Assembly (NCBI RefSeq): GCF_003600625.1
Contig: NZ_CP032489.1
Span: forward strand, 186,001 to 250,000
Direction of reading: 5' to 3'
Length of the DNA stretch: 64,000 bases
Origin: Arachidicoccus soli
GTDB lineage: Bacteria; Bacteroidota; Bacteroidia; Chitinophagales; Chitinophagaceae
Shown here: piece after piece, positions 16,578 through 25,571 of the stretch
Numbering within the stretch: the first letter of the stretch is position 1
Layout of the letters: the number at the start of each line of letters is the position of its first letter
The notes under the pieces: generated by a model
What the model saw: the letters and a program-made list of their open reading frames with translations, nothing else
What the model was told of the DNA's origin: nothing
Databases searched by the model: none
Made by a program: the position numbers and the translations under genes

Positions 16578-19103
16578 ATGAAACTAAAGTTATTTGCATT
16601 ATTATTTTTCTCATTTACATATATTATTGCTTTTTCTAATCCTATAATTAATAACGCTAAGGATGATGGAAAGGTTGTAGGTTCTCTGAATGGAGTAATT
16701 ACCGATAGAAGCAATGGTATGCCACTGGGTGGAGCTTCTATTTCTATTCCTGATTTAAAAAAAGGCGCTATTGCAGATGATAAGGGTAATTATATCATCA
16801 AAGACATTCCAAAAGGGACTTATTTGGTAGAAGTAAGTTTTATTGGTTATGCGACTTATACACAAAAAGTTAGTTTTTCAAAATCCACAATACTAAATGC
16901 ACAATTAAAAACCTCCTCCATGGAGGAGGATGCAGTCGTGGTCACAGGTTTCAGTCGAGCTACCAATATAAAATTAGCTCCGGTACCCATGGTCGCTCTG
17001 AGTAAAGCTGAAATCAATATGAATGCAGCTGCCGGGAATGTTATCGCTGAAATAGCGAATATCCCGGGAGTAAGTGCGGTAACAACGGGCCCCAATATTT
17101 CTAAACCATTTATTCGTGGCCTGGGATATAACAGGGTAGTTACCGCTGAAGATGGTATCCGCCAAGAAGGGCAACAATGGGGTGATGAACATGGTATTGA
17201 AGTGGATCAGAATTCAATTGATAGAGTGGAGGTGATAAAAGGACCGGCTAGTTTGACTTTTGGTCCGGATGCTATTGGTGGTGTGGTGAACCTGATTACA
17301 GCTGCTCCTGTGCCAGATGGTAAGATTTTGGGTGCTGTAAGTGGTGTGTATGGTACAAATAATGGATTAATAAATAGTTCTATTAAATTACAAGGGAATC
17401 ATAATGGCTTAGTTTGGGGAACAGTTATTTCCGATAAAGAGGCAAAGAACTACCAAAACCAAAAAGATGGACGTGTTTATGCAACTAATTATAAAGAACG
17501 GGATGCGAGAGCAATGATTGGTCTAAATAAATCATGGGGGTATTCTTACCTAAACGCTTCTTTGTTCGACGATGAACAAGCTATTCCCGATGGTAGCCGT
17601 GATTCACTTAGGAAATTTACGAAACAAATTACAGATCAAGATGATAGCCGTCCAACTGTTTCCGAATCGGAATTAAATTCTTATAAAATTCCAACATTAC
17701 ATCAACATGTGCAATTATATCGTATTTATGACAATAGTAGTATTCATTTGGGTAACGGAAATCTTTTAGTAAATCTTGGCTATCAATATAGTCACAGAAG
17801 AGAGTTTACACACCCAACAAATCCTTCTATACCTGGTTTAAACCTAGAATTGACGACTTATACTTATGATGTAAAATACAATTTTGATTTAGGAAAAGGC
17901 TACGAACCTACATTTGGTATTAACGGTATGTATCAAAACAATCAATTGGGTTATGGTACCGATTTTCCAATTCCTGCTTATCATCAATTTGACTTCGGGC
18001 CATTTTTTGTTATCAAGAAAACCTTCGGTAAGCTAAATCTTTCTGGTGGAGCTCGTTTTGATACGCGTTCTTTTGATGGGAAAGCTGCATATGTAGATGG
18101 TACCAAAGAATTTTATCCAAAATTATATACAGGTCCAAACCCTACAACTACGCCCAATGTATCAGAGCAGTTTGCAGCGTTGAAAAAAAGCTTTTCAGGC
18201 CCCTCCGGAAGTTTAGGCGGTTCTTATAAAATTTCTGATGCTTTTATTTTAAAAGCAAATGTTGCAACTGGTTTTCGATCGCCAAGTATTGCTGAACTGT
18301 CAGCAAATGGAGCCGATCCAGGTTCCCAAATTTATCATGTGGGAAATAGTGATTTTAAGCCTGAATACAGTATCCAAGGAGATTTTGGAGCTTTTCTTAC
18401 ATTGCCCAACCTCTCTGCCAGCATAGAATTATTTGATAATAATATTGAACATTATATTTTTCAAGAACAGATGTTAGATGCGAACGGTAATCCCGAAAGA
18501 GTGAATGCGGATGGCACATCCAACCCGAATGGTAATTATAGTAAATTTACTTATGTGCAAAGCAAAGCACGCATTGACGGAGGTGAATTTAATGTAGATA
18601 TTCATCCTTTTCACTGGTTACATTTTGAAAATTCATTGACCCTTACTTACGGAACAAATCTGGGAACCGGTGGTACAGTTCCGGATAGTTTAAAATATTT
18701 ACCTTTCATTCCGCCGGTTCATTCGCACTCCGAATTGCGTGCTAGTTTTGCAAAAGGCTTTAATACATTGAGAAATTTATATGCTTTTGTGGGCTTCGAC
18801 CATTTCAATGCGCAAAATCGCTTTTTTAGTGCTTATGGCACGGAGACTTATACTGCTGGATACAACCTGTTGAGCGCTGGCATTGGCGGTAATATTATTA
18901 ACAAAAAAGGAAAAGACATACTTGAGTTATATATTGAAGGAACTAATTTGGCCAATGTAAATTATCAATCTAATATGAGTCGTTTAAAATACTTCGACAA
19001 TCCAAATGTGCCGGCTGGCGTGCAACCCGGCATTTTTAATATGGGAAGGAATATTAGTTTCAAGGTCGTTGTTCCCTTTGATTTGTCATCACATAAAAGC
19101 TAA
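16578..19103 (+). CDS. TonB-dependent outer-membrane receptor with carboxypeptidase-regulatory-like domain (possible zinc/metal receptor)
   Basis: An 841-residue outer-membrane receptor. Residues 1-20 are a signal peptide; residues 36-115 form a CarboxypepD_reg-like domain (LNGVITDRSNGMPLGGASI, then DDKGNYIIKDIPKGTY); a TonB box-like EDAVVVTGFSR and the plug follow (about 125-240, FIRGLGYNRVVTAEDGIRQ then DRVEVIKGPASLTFGPDAIG), with a 22-strand-type barrel to the C-terminus. The plug and the late NAQNRFFSAYGTETYTAGYN region recall ZnuD-like receptors. Together with the palindrome upstream this suggests a metal, perhaps zinc, but copper or siderophores are not excluded. No SusD partner is adjacent, so it is not a glycan PUL receptor. 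Confidence 0.9.
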   Translation: MKLKLFALLFFSFTYIIAFSNPIINNAKDDGKVVGSLNGVITDRSNGMPLGGASISIPDLKKGAIADDKGNYIIKDIPKGTYLVEVSFIGYATYTQKVSFSKSTILNAQLKTSSMEEDAVVVTGFSRATNIKLAPVPMVALSKAEINMNAAAGNVIAEIANIPGVSAVTTGPNISKPFIRGLGYNRVVTAEDGIRQEGQQWGDEHGIEVDQNSIDRVEVIKGPASLTFGPDAIGGVVNLITAAPVPDGKILGAVSGVYGTNNGLINSSIKLQGNHNGLVWGTVISDKEAKNYQNQKDGRVYATNYKERDARAMIGLNKSWGYSYLNASLFDDEQAIPDGSRDSLRKFTKQITDQDDSRPTVSESELNSYKIPTLHQHVQLYRIYDNSSIHLGNGNLLVNLGYQYSHRREFTHPTNPSIPGLNLELTTYTYDVKYNFDLGKGYEPTFGINGMYQNNQLGYGTDFPIPAYHQFDFGPFFVIKKTFGKLNLSGGARFDTRSFDGKAAYVDGTKEFYPKLYTGPNPTTTPNVSEQFAALKKSFSGPSGSLGGSYKISDAFILKANVATGFRSPSIAELSANGADPGSQIYHVGNSDFKPEYSIQGDFGAFLTLPNLSASIELFDNNIEHYIFQEQMLDANGNPERVNADGTSNPNGNYSKFTYVQSKARIDGGEFNVDIHPFHWLHFENSLTLTYGTNLGTGGTVPDSLKYLPFIPPVHSHSELRASFAKGFNTLRNLYAFVGFDHFNAQNRFFSAYGTETYTAGYNLLSAGIGGNIINKKGKDILELYIEGTNLANVNYQSNMSRLKYFDNPNVPAGVQPGIFNMGRNISFKVVVPFDLSSHKS

Positions 19104-19119
19104 AATAATGTACTAAGAT

Positions 19120-19154
19120 ACAAAAGGCCCGCTCAAAAAAAGCGGGCCTTTTGT
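19120..19154. terminator. Bidirectional terminator between the TonB receptor and acid phosphatase genes
   Basis: A perfect 14-bp stem (ACAAAAGGCCCGCT with AGCGGGCCTTTTGT) and a 7-base loop lie between two convergent genes. The arms contain A- and T-runs on the outside, so the structure can end transcription from both sides. Confidence 0.92.
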
Positions 19155-19174
19155 ATTAAAACTGAATATAAGGA

Positions 19175-19978
19175 TCAATAAGTTCTTGCATTAGCTTTAA
19201 AAATGGAATCTTTTTGTTCCGGTGAAAGTTTATAATTGTAATGATACATTGCGCCTTCCCAATCGCCATAATTCGGATTGGGTAAGATAATGAATTTCTT
19301 CCCGAATAACGCTTCATTATTCAGCACATTAGCTGTTCTTTCCGCTTCTGTCTTTTTATCAAACAAAGAAGAGAAATCACCAAGGTTATCGCCTAGAAAC
19401 AAAGCGACATCGTAATCTTTCTCGATTTGCAAACGCCTTGCTTCTTTGCTTGAACCATTTGTCATTACCAATAAATGAGCTTTATCTGCATCAGGAAAAT
19501 GGAATTTTTGTAGATTCTTCAAAGTAGCTGCTGCATTTTTTTCGTTTCTGTTAGTTATATAAAAAACAGTAACATTTTTGGAGGCTGCAAATTGGAAAAA
19601 GTTTAGAGCACCAACGACTGTATCGGCGGCGGCTTTGTTGACCCATTCGTCCCAGGCACTTTGTTCAAAATCTTTTCCTTGCAATGCCTGATGTACCGAG
19701 TTGGGACTATTATCTAAAAAAGTTTCATCAATATCGGTAATAATCGCAAAAGGCTTTGTTGATTTTTCATTTTGAATGTATTGCTCTAAGCGAAATGCTG
19801 CAATATTATAGGCTTGTGCGCATAATGCTTTGTATTCGGCTGCACGCTGCATCCAAACGGAAGTATATAACTTTCCATCAACAACGATGTTGCTTTTTAA
19901 ATATTTGGCAGTTTGGTTGTTATTTACCGTAACACAACCGGCAAAAAATATAAGCCCAAGAAATAAATAACGATTCAT
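19175..19978 (-). CDS. HAD-superfamily class B/C-type acid phosphatase lipoprotein, e(P4) family
   Basis: A 267-residue lipoprotein: the signal peptide ends IFFAGC, a good lipobox with the cysteine at about residue 15. The HAD motif I is DITDIDETFLDNSP (about residues 90-103), motif II is YITNRNEKNAAATLKN, and the metal-binding acid pair is in FLGDNLGDFSSLF. These match the 5'-nucleotidase/e(P4) acid phosphatases, which dephosphorylate nucleotides outside the cytosol to allow nucleoside uptake. Minus strand, followed downstream by the shared terminator; proC and gltX lie upstream on the same strand with gaps of 22 and 17 bp, so they may form one transcript. Confidence 0.93.
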   Translation of the reverse strand: MNRYLFLGLIFFAGCVTVNNNQTAKYLKSNIVVDGKLYTSVWMQRAAEYKALCAQAYNIAAFRLEQYIQNEKSTKPFAIITDIDETFLDNSPNSVHQALQGKDFEQSAWDEWVNKAAADTVVGALNFFQFAASKNVTVFYITNRNEKNAAATLKNLQKFHFPDADKAHLLVMTNGSSKEARRLQIEKDYDVALFLGDNLGDFSSLFDKKTEAERTANVLNNEALFGKKFIILPNPNYGDWEGAMYHYNYKLSPEQKDSIFKANARTY

Positions 19979-20000
19979 CTTTTTGATTTTTCAATTGGAT

Positions 20001-20801
20001 TTACATGTCCTGAACTATCTTTTTATAGCTTGTTGTAATGCCACGAATAATTGAGGAGCTTAATCCCTGATGTTCCATTTCGTTCAAACCTGCGATGGTA
20101 CAGCCTTTTGGCGTAGTTACTTTGTCTATCTCTTCTTCCGGATGGGTATGTTTTGTTAATAAAAGTTCAGCTGCGCCTTTTACAGTTTGAGCGGCAATTA
20201 AAGCGGCAACTTTAGCATTGAAGCCAATTTCCACGCCGCCCTGAATGTTGGCGCGAATATATCGCATGGCAAAAGCTGTTCCACAGGCACCAAGTACGGT
20301 TGCTGCATCCATCAGTTTTTCGTCGATGATTACAGATTTTCCTAATTGATTAAATAAATTGCTGACAAAACCTGCCTGTTCTTCCGATGCATTATGACTG
20401 CAAATGCAGGTCATACTTTCTTGAATCGCAATGGCGGTATTCGGCATGGCACGTACAATCGCAAAATCTTCGCCAGTCATTTCTATTAAATCTTTTATCC
20501 AAATACCGGTAACGACACTTATTAAAACGTGTTTGCGGGCTTTTAAACTTGGTCTTATTTCCGAAATAATATCTTTTATTTGAAACGGTTTAATAGCGAG
20601 AATTACATAATCGGCATTCGCCACCGCTTCTTTATTGTTGTTTAAAATATGTGCACCTTTTTCTTTTAGCTGTGATAAGGTTTCGATATTCCTTTTGGTA
20701 ATGAAAATATTTTCAGCTTTTGCAAATCCGCTGTTGATAAGTCCTTCCGCAATTGCCGAACCCAAATTACCGCCGCCGATGATGGCTATGTTTTTGCTCA
20801 T
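20001..20801 (-). CDS. proC: Pyrroline-5-carboxylate reductase
   Basis: A 266-residue enzyme that makes L-proline from pyrroline-5-carboxylate with NAD(P)H. The Rossmann loop AIIGGGNLGSAIAEGL is at the N-terminus, VILAIKPFQ and VRAMPNTAIAIQES follow, and the C-terminal helical dimer domain has the conserved DAATVLGACGTAFA and a late TPKGCTIAGLNEM motif. The gene sits between gltX and the acid phosphatase on the minus strand with short gaps, suggesting co-transcription with glutamate-related metabolism by coincidence or design. Confidence 0.96.
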   Translation of the reverse strand: MSKNIAIIGGGNLGSAIAEGLINSGFAKAENIFITKRNIETLSQLKEKGAHILNNNKEAVANADYVILAIKPFQIKDIISEIRPSLKARKHVLISVVTGIWIKDLIEMTGEDFAIVRAMPNTAIAIQESMTCICSHNASEEQAGFVSNLFNQLGKSVIIDEKLMDAATVLGACGTAFAMRYIRANIQGGVEIGFNAKVAALIAAQTVKGAAELLLTKHTHPEEEIDKVTTPKGCTIAGLNEMEHQGLSSSIIRGITTSYKKIVQDM

Positions 20802-20818
20802 TTTTGTAGCATTTATTT

Positions 20819-22351
20819 TTAAATATGCAATGACTGCAGACCCTGTTTTATTCTTTTTATCGTTTCCTCTTTACCAATATTTTCGGCAATATCAAATACA
20901 TGGGGACCAAATTTTCCGCCGACTAACATTATTCTAAATGGCAACATTAATGCACCTGGTTTTAGTTGCGAAGCCGCTGCCATCTCTTTAAAAGAATGTT
21001 CTAATGTTTCTGCATCAAAGGAAGTTGCCAGCTCATAGGACCGGATTAATTCTATAAAAAAAGTATTTTTATGCTCATCCCATTTTGGCTGAATGGCTTC
21101 TGTATCAATTATCTCGGGTGTTTGAAAGAAGAAAGAAGCTTGCTCAACAAAATCAGGTAATAATGTGCAACGTTCTTTTATTAAATCAATTACTTTCAAC
21201 AAGAATTTATCGTCTTTGGTATCAATTTTTTTATCTGCAAATACTTTTTTGACCTGTGGCAATAGTTTTTCGGCTGGTAATTTCTTAATCCATTCGTGGT
21301 TAAACCATAATGCTTTTTCGTAATTAAATTTAGCTCCCGCTTTGTGGATTCTTTCTATAGAGAACTTTTCTATTAATTCTTCCATAGAAAATATTTCTTG
21401 CTCAGTACCGTCATTCCAACCCAGCATTGCCAACATATTTACAAATGCTTCCGGTAAAAATCCACGCTCACGAAAACCTTGTGTTGCTTCATTTGTACGT
21501 GGATCCGTCCAGTTCATCGAAAATACTGGAAAGCCCAATCTTTCGCCATCGCGTTTACTCAGTTTACCTTTTCCATCCGGCTTTAATATTAAAGGTAAAT
21601 GCGCCCATTGTGGCATATTTTCCAGACCAAACAGATGTTTCCAGATTAGAATGTGCACGGGTGCACTAGGCAACCACTCTTCTCCGCGAAATGCTTGTGT
21701 TATCTTCATTAAATAATCATCTACCACTACTGCTAAATGGTAGGTAGGCATGCCATCAGCTTTTAGCAGAACTTTATCATCTACTTCTGAAGAATTGAAA
21801 TGTACTACCCCGCGAATCATATCTTCAAACTGAATCACTTCGTTGAATGGCATTTTTACACGAATAACATGAGGTGTATTTTGTGCTAATAATTCGGCAG
21901 TTTCCGCTTCGGTTAGACTCAAAGAGTTTCGCATTTGTGCACGAAGGGTTGCATCATACCTCGGTGAAGGGTTGGTTTCCGTTTTGAATTTGATGCGCAT
22001 TTGTTCCAACTCTTCCGGGGTATCGAAGGCGTAATAGGCAAATCCTTTTTCGATTAATTTCTCTGCATATTGTCTATAATCAGCCTTACGTTCACTTTGA
22101 CGATAAGGGCCATATTCGCCACCTTTTATTGGGCTCTCATCTGGCTCTAAGCCACACCAATCGAGCGTTTCACTAATATATTCTTCTGCACCTTCCACAA
22201 AACGGGTTTGATCTGTATCTTCTATACGCAATACAAATTTACCCTTGTTTTGTTTGGTAAATAAATAATTGAAAAGTACGGTGCGCACACCGCCTAAATG
22301 CAGCCCACCTGTAGGTGAAGGCGCAAAACGAGTTCTTATATTTTTGTCCAT
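20819..22351 (-). CDS. gltX: Glutamyl-tRNA synthetase
   Basis: A 510-residue class I aminoacyl-tRNA synthetase that charges tRNA-Glu. The HIGH-type signature is RFAPSPTGGLHLGGVRT at the N-terminus and the KMSKS-type loop is GKGKLSKRDGERLGFPVF (about residues 260-275). The C-terminal half carries the helical anticodon-binding domain. A further upstream ATG at 22378 would add nine hydrophobic residues (MLLFYLCLS) that are atypical, so the ATG at 22351 giving MDKNIRTRFAPSP is chosen. It heads a possible minus-strand gltX-proC-phosphatase operon and is divergent from the aminopeptidase gene. Confidence 0.97.
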   Translation of the reverse strand: MDKNIRTRFAPSPTGGLHLGGVRTVLFNYLFTKQNKGKFVLRIEDTDQTRFVEGAEEYISETLDWCGLEPDESPIKGGEYGPYRQSERKADYRQYAEKLIEKGFAYYAFDTPEELEQMRIKFKTETNPSPRYDATLRAQMRNSLSLTEAETAELLAQNTPHVIRVKMPFNEVIQFEDMIRGVVHFNSSEVDDKVLLKADGMPTYHLAVVVDDYLMKITQAFRGEEWLPSAPVHILIWKHLFGLENMPQWAHLPLILKPDGKGKLSKRDGERLGFPVFSMNWTDPRTNEATQGFRERGFLPEAFVNMLAMLGWNDGTEQEIFSMEELIEKFSIERIHKAGAKFNYEKALWFNHEWIKKLPAEKLLPQVKKVFADKKIDTKDDKFLLKVIDLIKERCTLLPDFVEQASFFFQTPEIIDTEAIQPKWDEHKNTFFIELIRSYELATSFDAETLEHSFKEMAAASQLKPGALMLPFRIMLVGGKFGPHVFDIAENIGKEETIKRIKQGLQSLHI

Positions 22352-22503
22352 AGAGAGGCAAAGATAAAACAAAAGCAAATAGACAAATGCATGGACGAAT
22401 GGGTATAAATTATTAGTCTGCTGAACTTATCTTTTTCTTATTTCTACAATAAAATTAGAAGCTTTAACTTGCAAAGAATATCTAACTAGAAATTTGAATA
22501 TAA

Positions 22504-23796
22504 ATGAAACATCTTCCTATCAATAATAAACTATTTATTGAAAATCGTAAGCGTTTTGTAAAACAAATGCAGCCTAAAAGTATTGCTATTTTTAATAGCA
22601 ATGATGAAATGCCCAACAATGCTGATTCTTTGCATCGATTTTCTCAAAACAGTGATTTATACTGGCTTACTGGCATTCAGCAAGAAGATACGATGTTGGT
22701 TTTGTTCCCTGATAATATTGATAAAAAATATCGGGAAGTCTTGGTATTAGTTCGCCCTAATGAATTAAAAGAAAAATGGAATGGACATCGCTTGCGGATT
22801 GAAGAAGCTCAAGCTATTTCCGGTATCGAAACCATTATTTGGTCGGATACGTTAGATGCGTTTTTGTTGCCTTGGGTTCATGCTGCGGAAAATATCTACC
22901 TCAACAGCAATGAACACGATAGAAAAAGTGCAACTGGGATTGTAACGCGGGACTATCGTTTTATTAAAGAAATGAAACAGCGTTTTCCTTTGCACAATTA
23001 TTTCCGTGCCGCAAAAATTACGCATGCCCTCCGTGCCGTAAAAACAGCTTACGAAATAGAAGTAATGCAAGAAACAATGGATATTACAGATAAAGCTTTT
23101 AGGAGGGTTTTAGGCTTTGTAAAACCCGGTGTTTTTGAGTATGAAATTGAAGCGGAGATTATGCACGAATTTTTACGCAATCGCTCAAAAGGTGAAGCAT
23201 ACAGCAGTATTATTGCGAGCGGCGACAATGCACGAATATTGCATTATATTGATAATAATCAAGAATGCAAAGATGGCGATTTAATATTGATGGATTTTGG
23301 TGCAGAATATGGTGGTTATAATGCTGATTTAACCCGAACTATTCCGGTAAATGGCAAATTTTCGAAACGTCAGAAAGAAGTCTATAATGCTTGCTTAGAA
23401 TTACATTATTACTGCGCAGGCATCTTAAAACCGGGCATTACTTTGGTGGATTATCACGATAAAGTAGCCGATGAAGCGACTAAGATTTTCCAAAAAATAG
23501 GATTACTTACCAAGGCAGATGTGAAGAATGAAGATCCGGAAAACCGTGCTTACCGCAAATATTTGTATCATGGTATTTCGCATCATTTGGGTATAGATGT
23601 GCATGATGTAGGAACGAAAATGGAGCCACTTACCGCCGGTATGGTGCTGACCATTGAGCCAGGCATTTATATTGAAGAAGAAAAAATGGGCATACGCATA
23701 GAAAACGATTATGTTTTGACCAAAAGCGGCAATAAAGATTTGATGAAAAATATTCCTATCACGGTTGATGAAATTGAAAAGTTGATGAAGGGGTAA
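22504..23796 (+). CDS. Xaa-Pro aminopeptidase (M24B, aminopeptidase P family)
   Basis: A 430-residue metallopeptidase that removes the N-terminal residue from peptides with proline in second place. The N-terminal creatinase-like domain covers about residues 1-170, the pita-bread catalytic domain the rest. Five metal ligands are visible: two Asp in LMDFGAEYGGYNADLTRTIP, His in HGISHHLGIDVHD, and Glu in LTIEPGIYIEEE and RIENDYVL. Cytosolic. A REP-like hairpin follows 8 bp after the stop and no T-run terminator is seen. Confidence 0.95.
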   Translation: MKHLPINNKLFIENRKRFVKQMQPKSIAIFNSNDEMPNNADSLHRFSQNSDLYWLTGIQQEDTMLVLFPDNIDKKYREVLVLVRPNELKEKWNGHRLRIEEAQAISGIETIIWSDTLDAFLLPWVHAAENIYLNSNEHDRKSATGIVTRDYRFIKEMKQRFPLHNYFRAAKITHALRAVKTAYEIEVMQETMDITDKAFRRVLGFVKPGVFEYEIEAEIMHEFLRNRSKGEAYSSIIASGDNARILHYIDNNQECKDGDLILMDFGAEYGGYNADLTRTIPVNGKFSKRQKEVYNACLELHYYCAGILKPGITLVDYHDKVADEATKIFQKIGLLTKADVKNEDPENRAYRKYLYHGISHHLGIDVHDVGTKMEPLTAGMVLTIEPGIYIEEEKMGIRIENDYVLTKSGNKDLMKNIPITVDEIEKLMKG

Positions 23797-23804
23797 TCCG
23801 CGTC

Positions 23805-23824
23805 ATTCCCGCGTAGGCGGGAAT
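23805..23824. repeat. REP-like palindromic unit
   Basis: ATTCCCGC and GCGGGAAT form an 8-bp perfect stem around GTAG, in the wider context CGTCATTCCCGC..GGCGGGAATC. GC-rich palindromes of exactly this flavour are dispersed intergenic repeats in many genomes and are mobilised by Y1 (RAYT) transposases. Only this one copy is in the window. It is not followed by a T-run, so it is not a convincing terminator. Confidence 0.55.
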
Positions 23825-23872
23825 CTGAAGAGATATTTGAGGGTAAAAGAGTTTTGATGTTTGGTTTATTTA

Positions 23873-23903
23873 TTGTGGCAATAAAAAGTAGTAACTATCT
23901 TTA
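23873..23903 (+). promoter_or_regulatory. Promoter of the HEPN/MNT toxin-antitoxin pair
   Basis: TTG (23873-23875), a 20-bp spacer and TATCTTTA (23896-23903) differ by one base from TAnnTTTG. The leader to the ATG at 23964 is about 55 bases. Confidence 0.5.
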
Positions 23904-23963
23904 CGGTGTATAAATATATAGGTAGTTTTGTTGTATTAACTTACATAAACCATATAGTTTTTA

Positions 23964-24365
23964 ATGGATAACGAAAAAGATATAAGGTGGAAGCAGCGGT
24001 TTCAAAATTTTGAAACGGCAATATTTAACTTGCAAGAAGCTGTCCATAAAAGTAATCTTTCAGATTTGGAAAAGGCAGGTGTCATCCAGTTTTATGAATT
24101 TACTTTTGAATTAGCGTGGAAAACACTAAAGGATTATTTAGAGGAGAAAGATGTTCAGGTTCAGTTTCCGCGTGATACCATCAAAGAAAGTTTTTTATAT
24201 CAAATAATTACCGAGGGCGATATTTGGATGGATATGCTACAGAAAAGGAATTTGATGAGCCATACTTATAATAAAGAAAATGCGGAAATAGCTTATCGCC
24301 TTATTGTTGGCGAATATTTTGATGCACTGTATGCAGTTTATCTAAAATTAAAAACAGAAGTATGA
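23964..24365 (+). CDS. HEPN-domain protein, HI0074/HepT-like toxin candidate
   Basis: A 133-residue all-helical protein of the nucleotidyltransferase substrate-binding (HI0074) family. The HEPN RNase motif R-x4-H-x-Y is intact as RNLMSHTY (Arg95, His100, Tyr102), and FTFELAWKTLKDYLEEK is a family hallmark. In studied HepT/MntA systems this protein is an RNase toxin that the partner silences by adding AMP to the motif tyrosine. The partner gene overlaps by four bases (ATGA), a tight coupling typical of such pairs. That this particular HI0074-type pair acts as toxin-antitoxin is inference; older annotation calls it a nucleotidyltransferase subunit. Confidence 0.85.
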   Translation: MDNEKDIRWKQRFQNFETAIFNLQEAVHKSNLSDLEKAGVIQFYEFTFELAWKTLKDYLEEKDVQVQFPRDTIKESFLYQIITEGDIWMDMLQKRNLMSHTYNKENAEIAYRLIVGEYFDALYAVYLKLKTEV

Positions 24366-24682
24366 ATACGTTCGGCATCACTAATAAAAGCTATAACCTG
24401 CTACTGGAGACACTTTCGAAATATAGAGAAGTGGAGCAAGCTGTTTTATTTGGAAGCAGGGCTAAAGGAAATTTTAAAAATGGCAGCGATATTGACATCG
24501 CCATTAAAGGCAAAAATTGCACCGCCGAGATTGCTTTAAATATTAATGCAATTATTAACGAAGACTTGCCCATTCCATATTACGTGGATATTGTAAATTA
24601 TAATTCGCTTCAGCATGATGAGCTCAAAAAGCATATTGATAGGGTGGGCGTTACATTTTTTCAATCGAGGAATATAAATTAA
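24362..24682 (+). CDS. Minimal nucleotidyltransferase (MNT/MntA-like antitoxin candidate)
   Basis: A 106-residue pol-beta-type nucleotidyltransferase. The GS-x(n)-DxD signature is complete: VLFGSRAKGNFKNGSDIDIA (Gly31-Ser32 and Asp43-Ile-Asp45), and YVDIVNY near residue 78 supplies the third acid. The gene starts inside the stop codon of the HEPN gene, so translation is probably coupled. In characterised pairs this enzyme AMPylates and so neutralises the HEPN toxin. All catalytic residues are present, so activity is plausible. Confidence 0.88.
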   Translation: MNTFGITNKSYNLLLETLSKYREVEQAVLFGSRAKGNFKNGSDIDIAIKGKNCTAEIALNINAIINEDLPIPYYVDIVNYNSLQHDELKKHIDRVGVTFFQSRNIN

Positions 24683-24753
24683 AATCCTTCCGGATAAAAT
24701 ATCTTCATTCGCAAAATCAAGAAATTTTACTTTTGAATTATTAATTTTTATCA

Positions 24754-25497
24754 ATGAGAAAACATATCGCCAATTGTTTTACACTGCTGAATTTAGTGTT
24801 TGGCTGCTTGGCTGTGATTTATATCCTAAATGGTATTGGCAAGCCCGGAGCAGACAATGCGTTGCAGAATATGTATGATGCAGCTATTTTTATTTGTTGC
24901 GCAGCTGTTGTGGATTTTTTAGATGGTTTAATTGCTCGATTGCTGAATGCGGCATCTGAATTGGGGAAGCAATTGGATTCTTTGGCAGATTTAGTAAGTT
25001 TTGGTGTCGCTCCTGGACTGATTGTTTTCCAGTTTTTGAAAATAAGTATTGCTAAAAATAACCCTGAATTAGCAGGAAATATTTGGTATTTGTTGCCTGC
25101 TTTGCTCCTGCCTTGTGCCGGAGCTTTTAGGCTGGCGCGTTTTAATTTAAGTAAAAGCAAAAACCTCAATTTTGAAGGAATGCCGATTCCGGCGGCGGGT
25201 ATTTTTGTGGCTTCACTCCCGGTAATTTATTATTTTAATCATTTTGTTTTCGTACAAAATCTATTGCAAAATATGTGGTTATGGTATGTAGTTATTTTTG
25301 TTGTTAGTTTTTTGATGATTTCTACATTACCAATGATGAGCATGAAATTTAAAAACCTTTCTTTTATACAAAATTGGCCGAAATTTTTATTAGTCATTAT
25401 TGCAGTTTTATTAGTTATTTTTTTTAAGTGGCTGGCAGTATCTATAATATTTTTATTGTATGTACTATTGTCTTTAATAACACTTCAAAAAGAATGA
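24754..25497 (+). CDS. pssA: CDP-diacylglycerol-serine O-phosphatidyltransferase
   Basis: A 247-residue inner-membrane enzyme that makes phosphatidylserine, precursor of phosphatidylethanolamine. The CDP-alcohol phosphatidyltransferase motif is clear: DFLDGLIARLLNAAS followed by GKQLDSLADLVSFG (about residues 51-85), with the D-x2-DG-x2-AR..G-x3-D-x3-D spacing. About seven hydrophobic helices cover the protein. It lies 71 bp after the MNT gene; the intervening stretch is AT-rich without a clear promoter box. Confidence 0.94.
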   Translation: MRKHIANCFTLLNLVFGCLAVIYILNGIGKPGADNALQNMYDAAIFICCAAVVDFLDGLIARLLNAASELGKQLDSLADLVSFGVAPGLIVFQFLKISIAKNNPELAGNIWYLLPALLLPCAGAFRLARFNLSKSKNLNFEGMPIPAAGIFVASLPVIYYFNHFVFVQNLLQNMWLWYVVIFVVSFLMISTLPMMSMKFKNLSFIQNWPKFLLVIIAVLLVIFFKWLAVSIIFLLYVLLSLITLQKE

Positions 25498-25520
25498 TAA
25501 CTTTAATTCTGCTAATAATA

Positions 25521-25551
25521 GTGTACAGCGAAAAATTTTGATTTACATTTG
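25521..25551 (+). promoter_or_regulatory. Probable promoter of purS
   Basis: GTG in place of TTG (25521-25523), a 20-bp spacer and a perfect TACATTTG (25544-25551). The leader to the ATG at 25572 would be about 15 bases. Confidence 0.5.
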
Positions 25552-25571
25552 CCGTTCAAAATATTATCACC

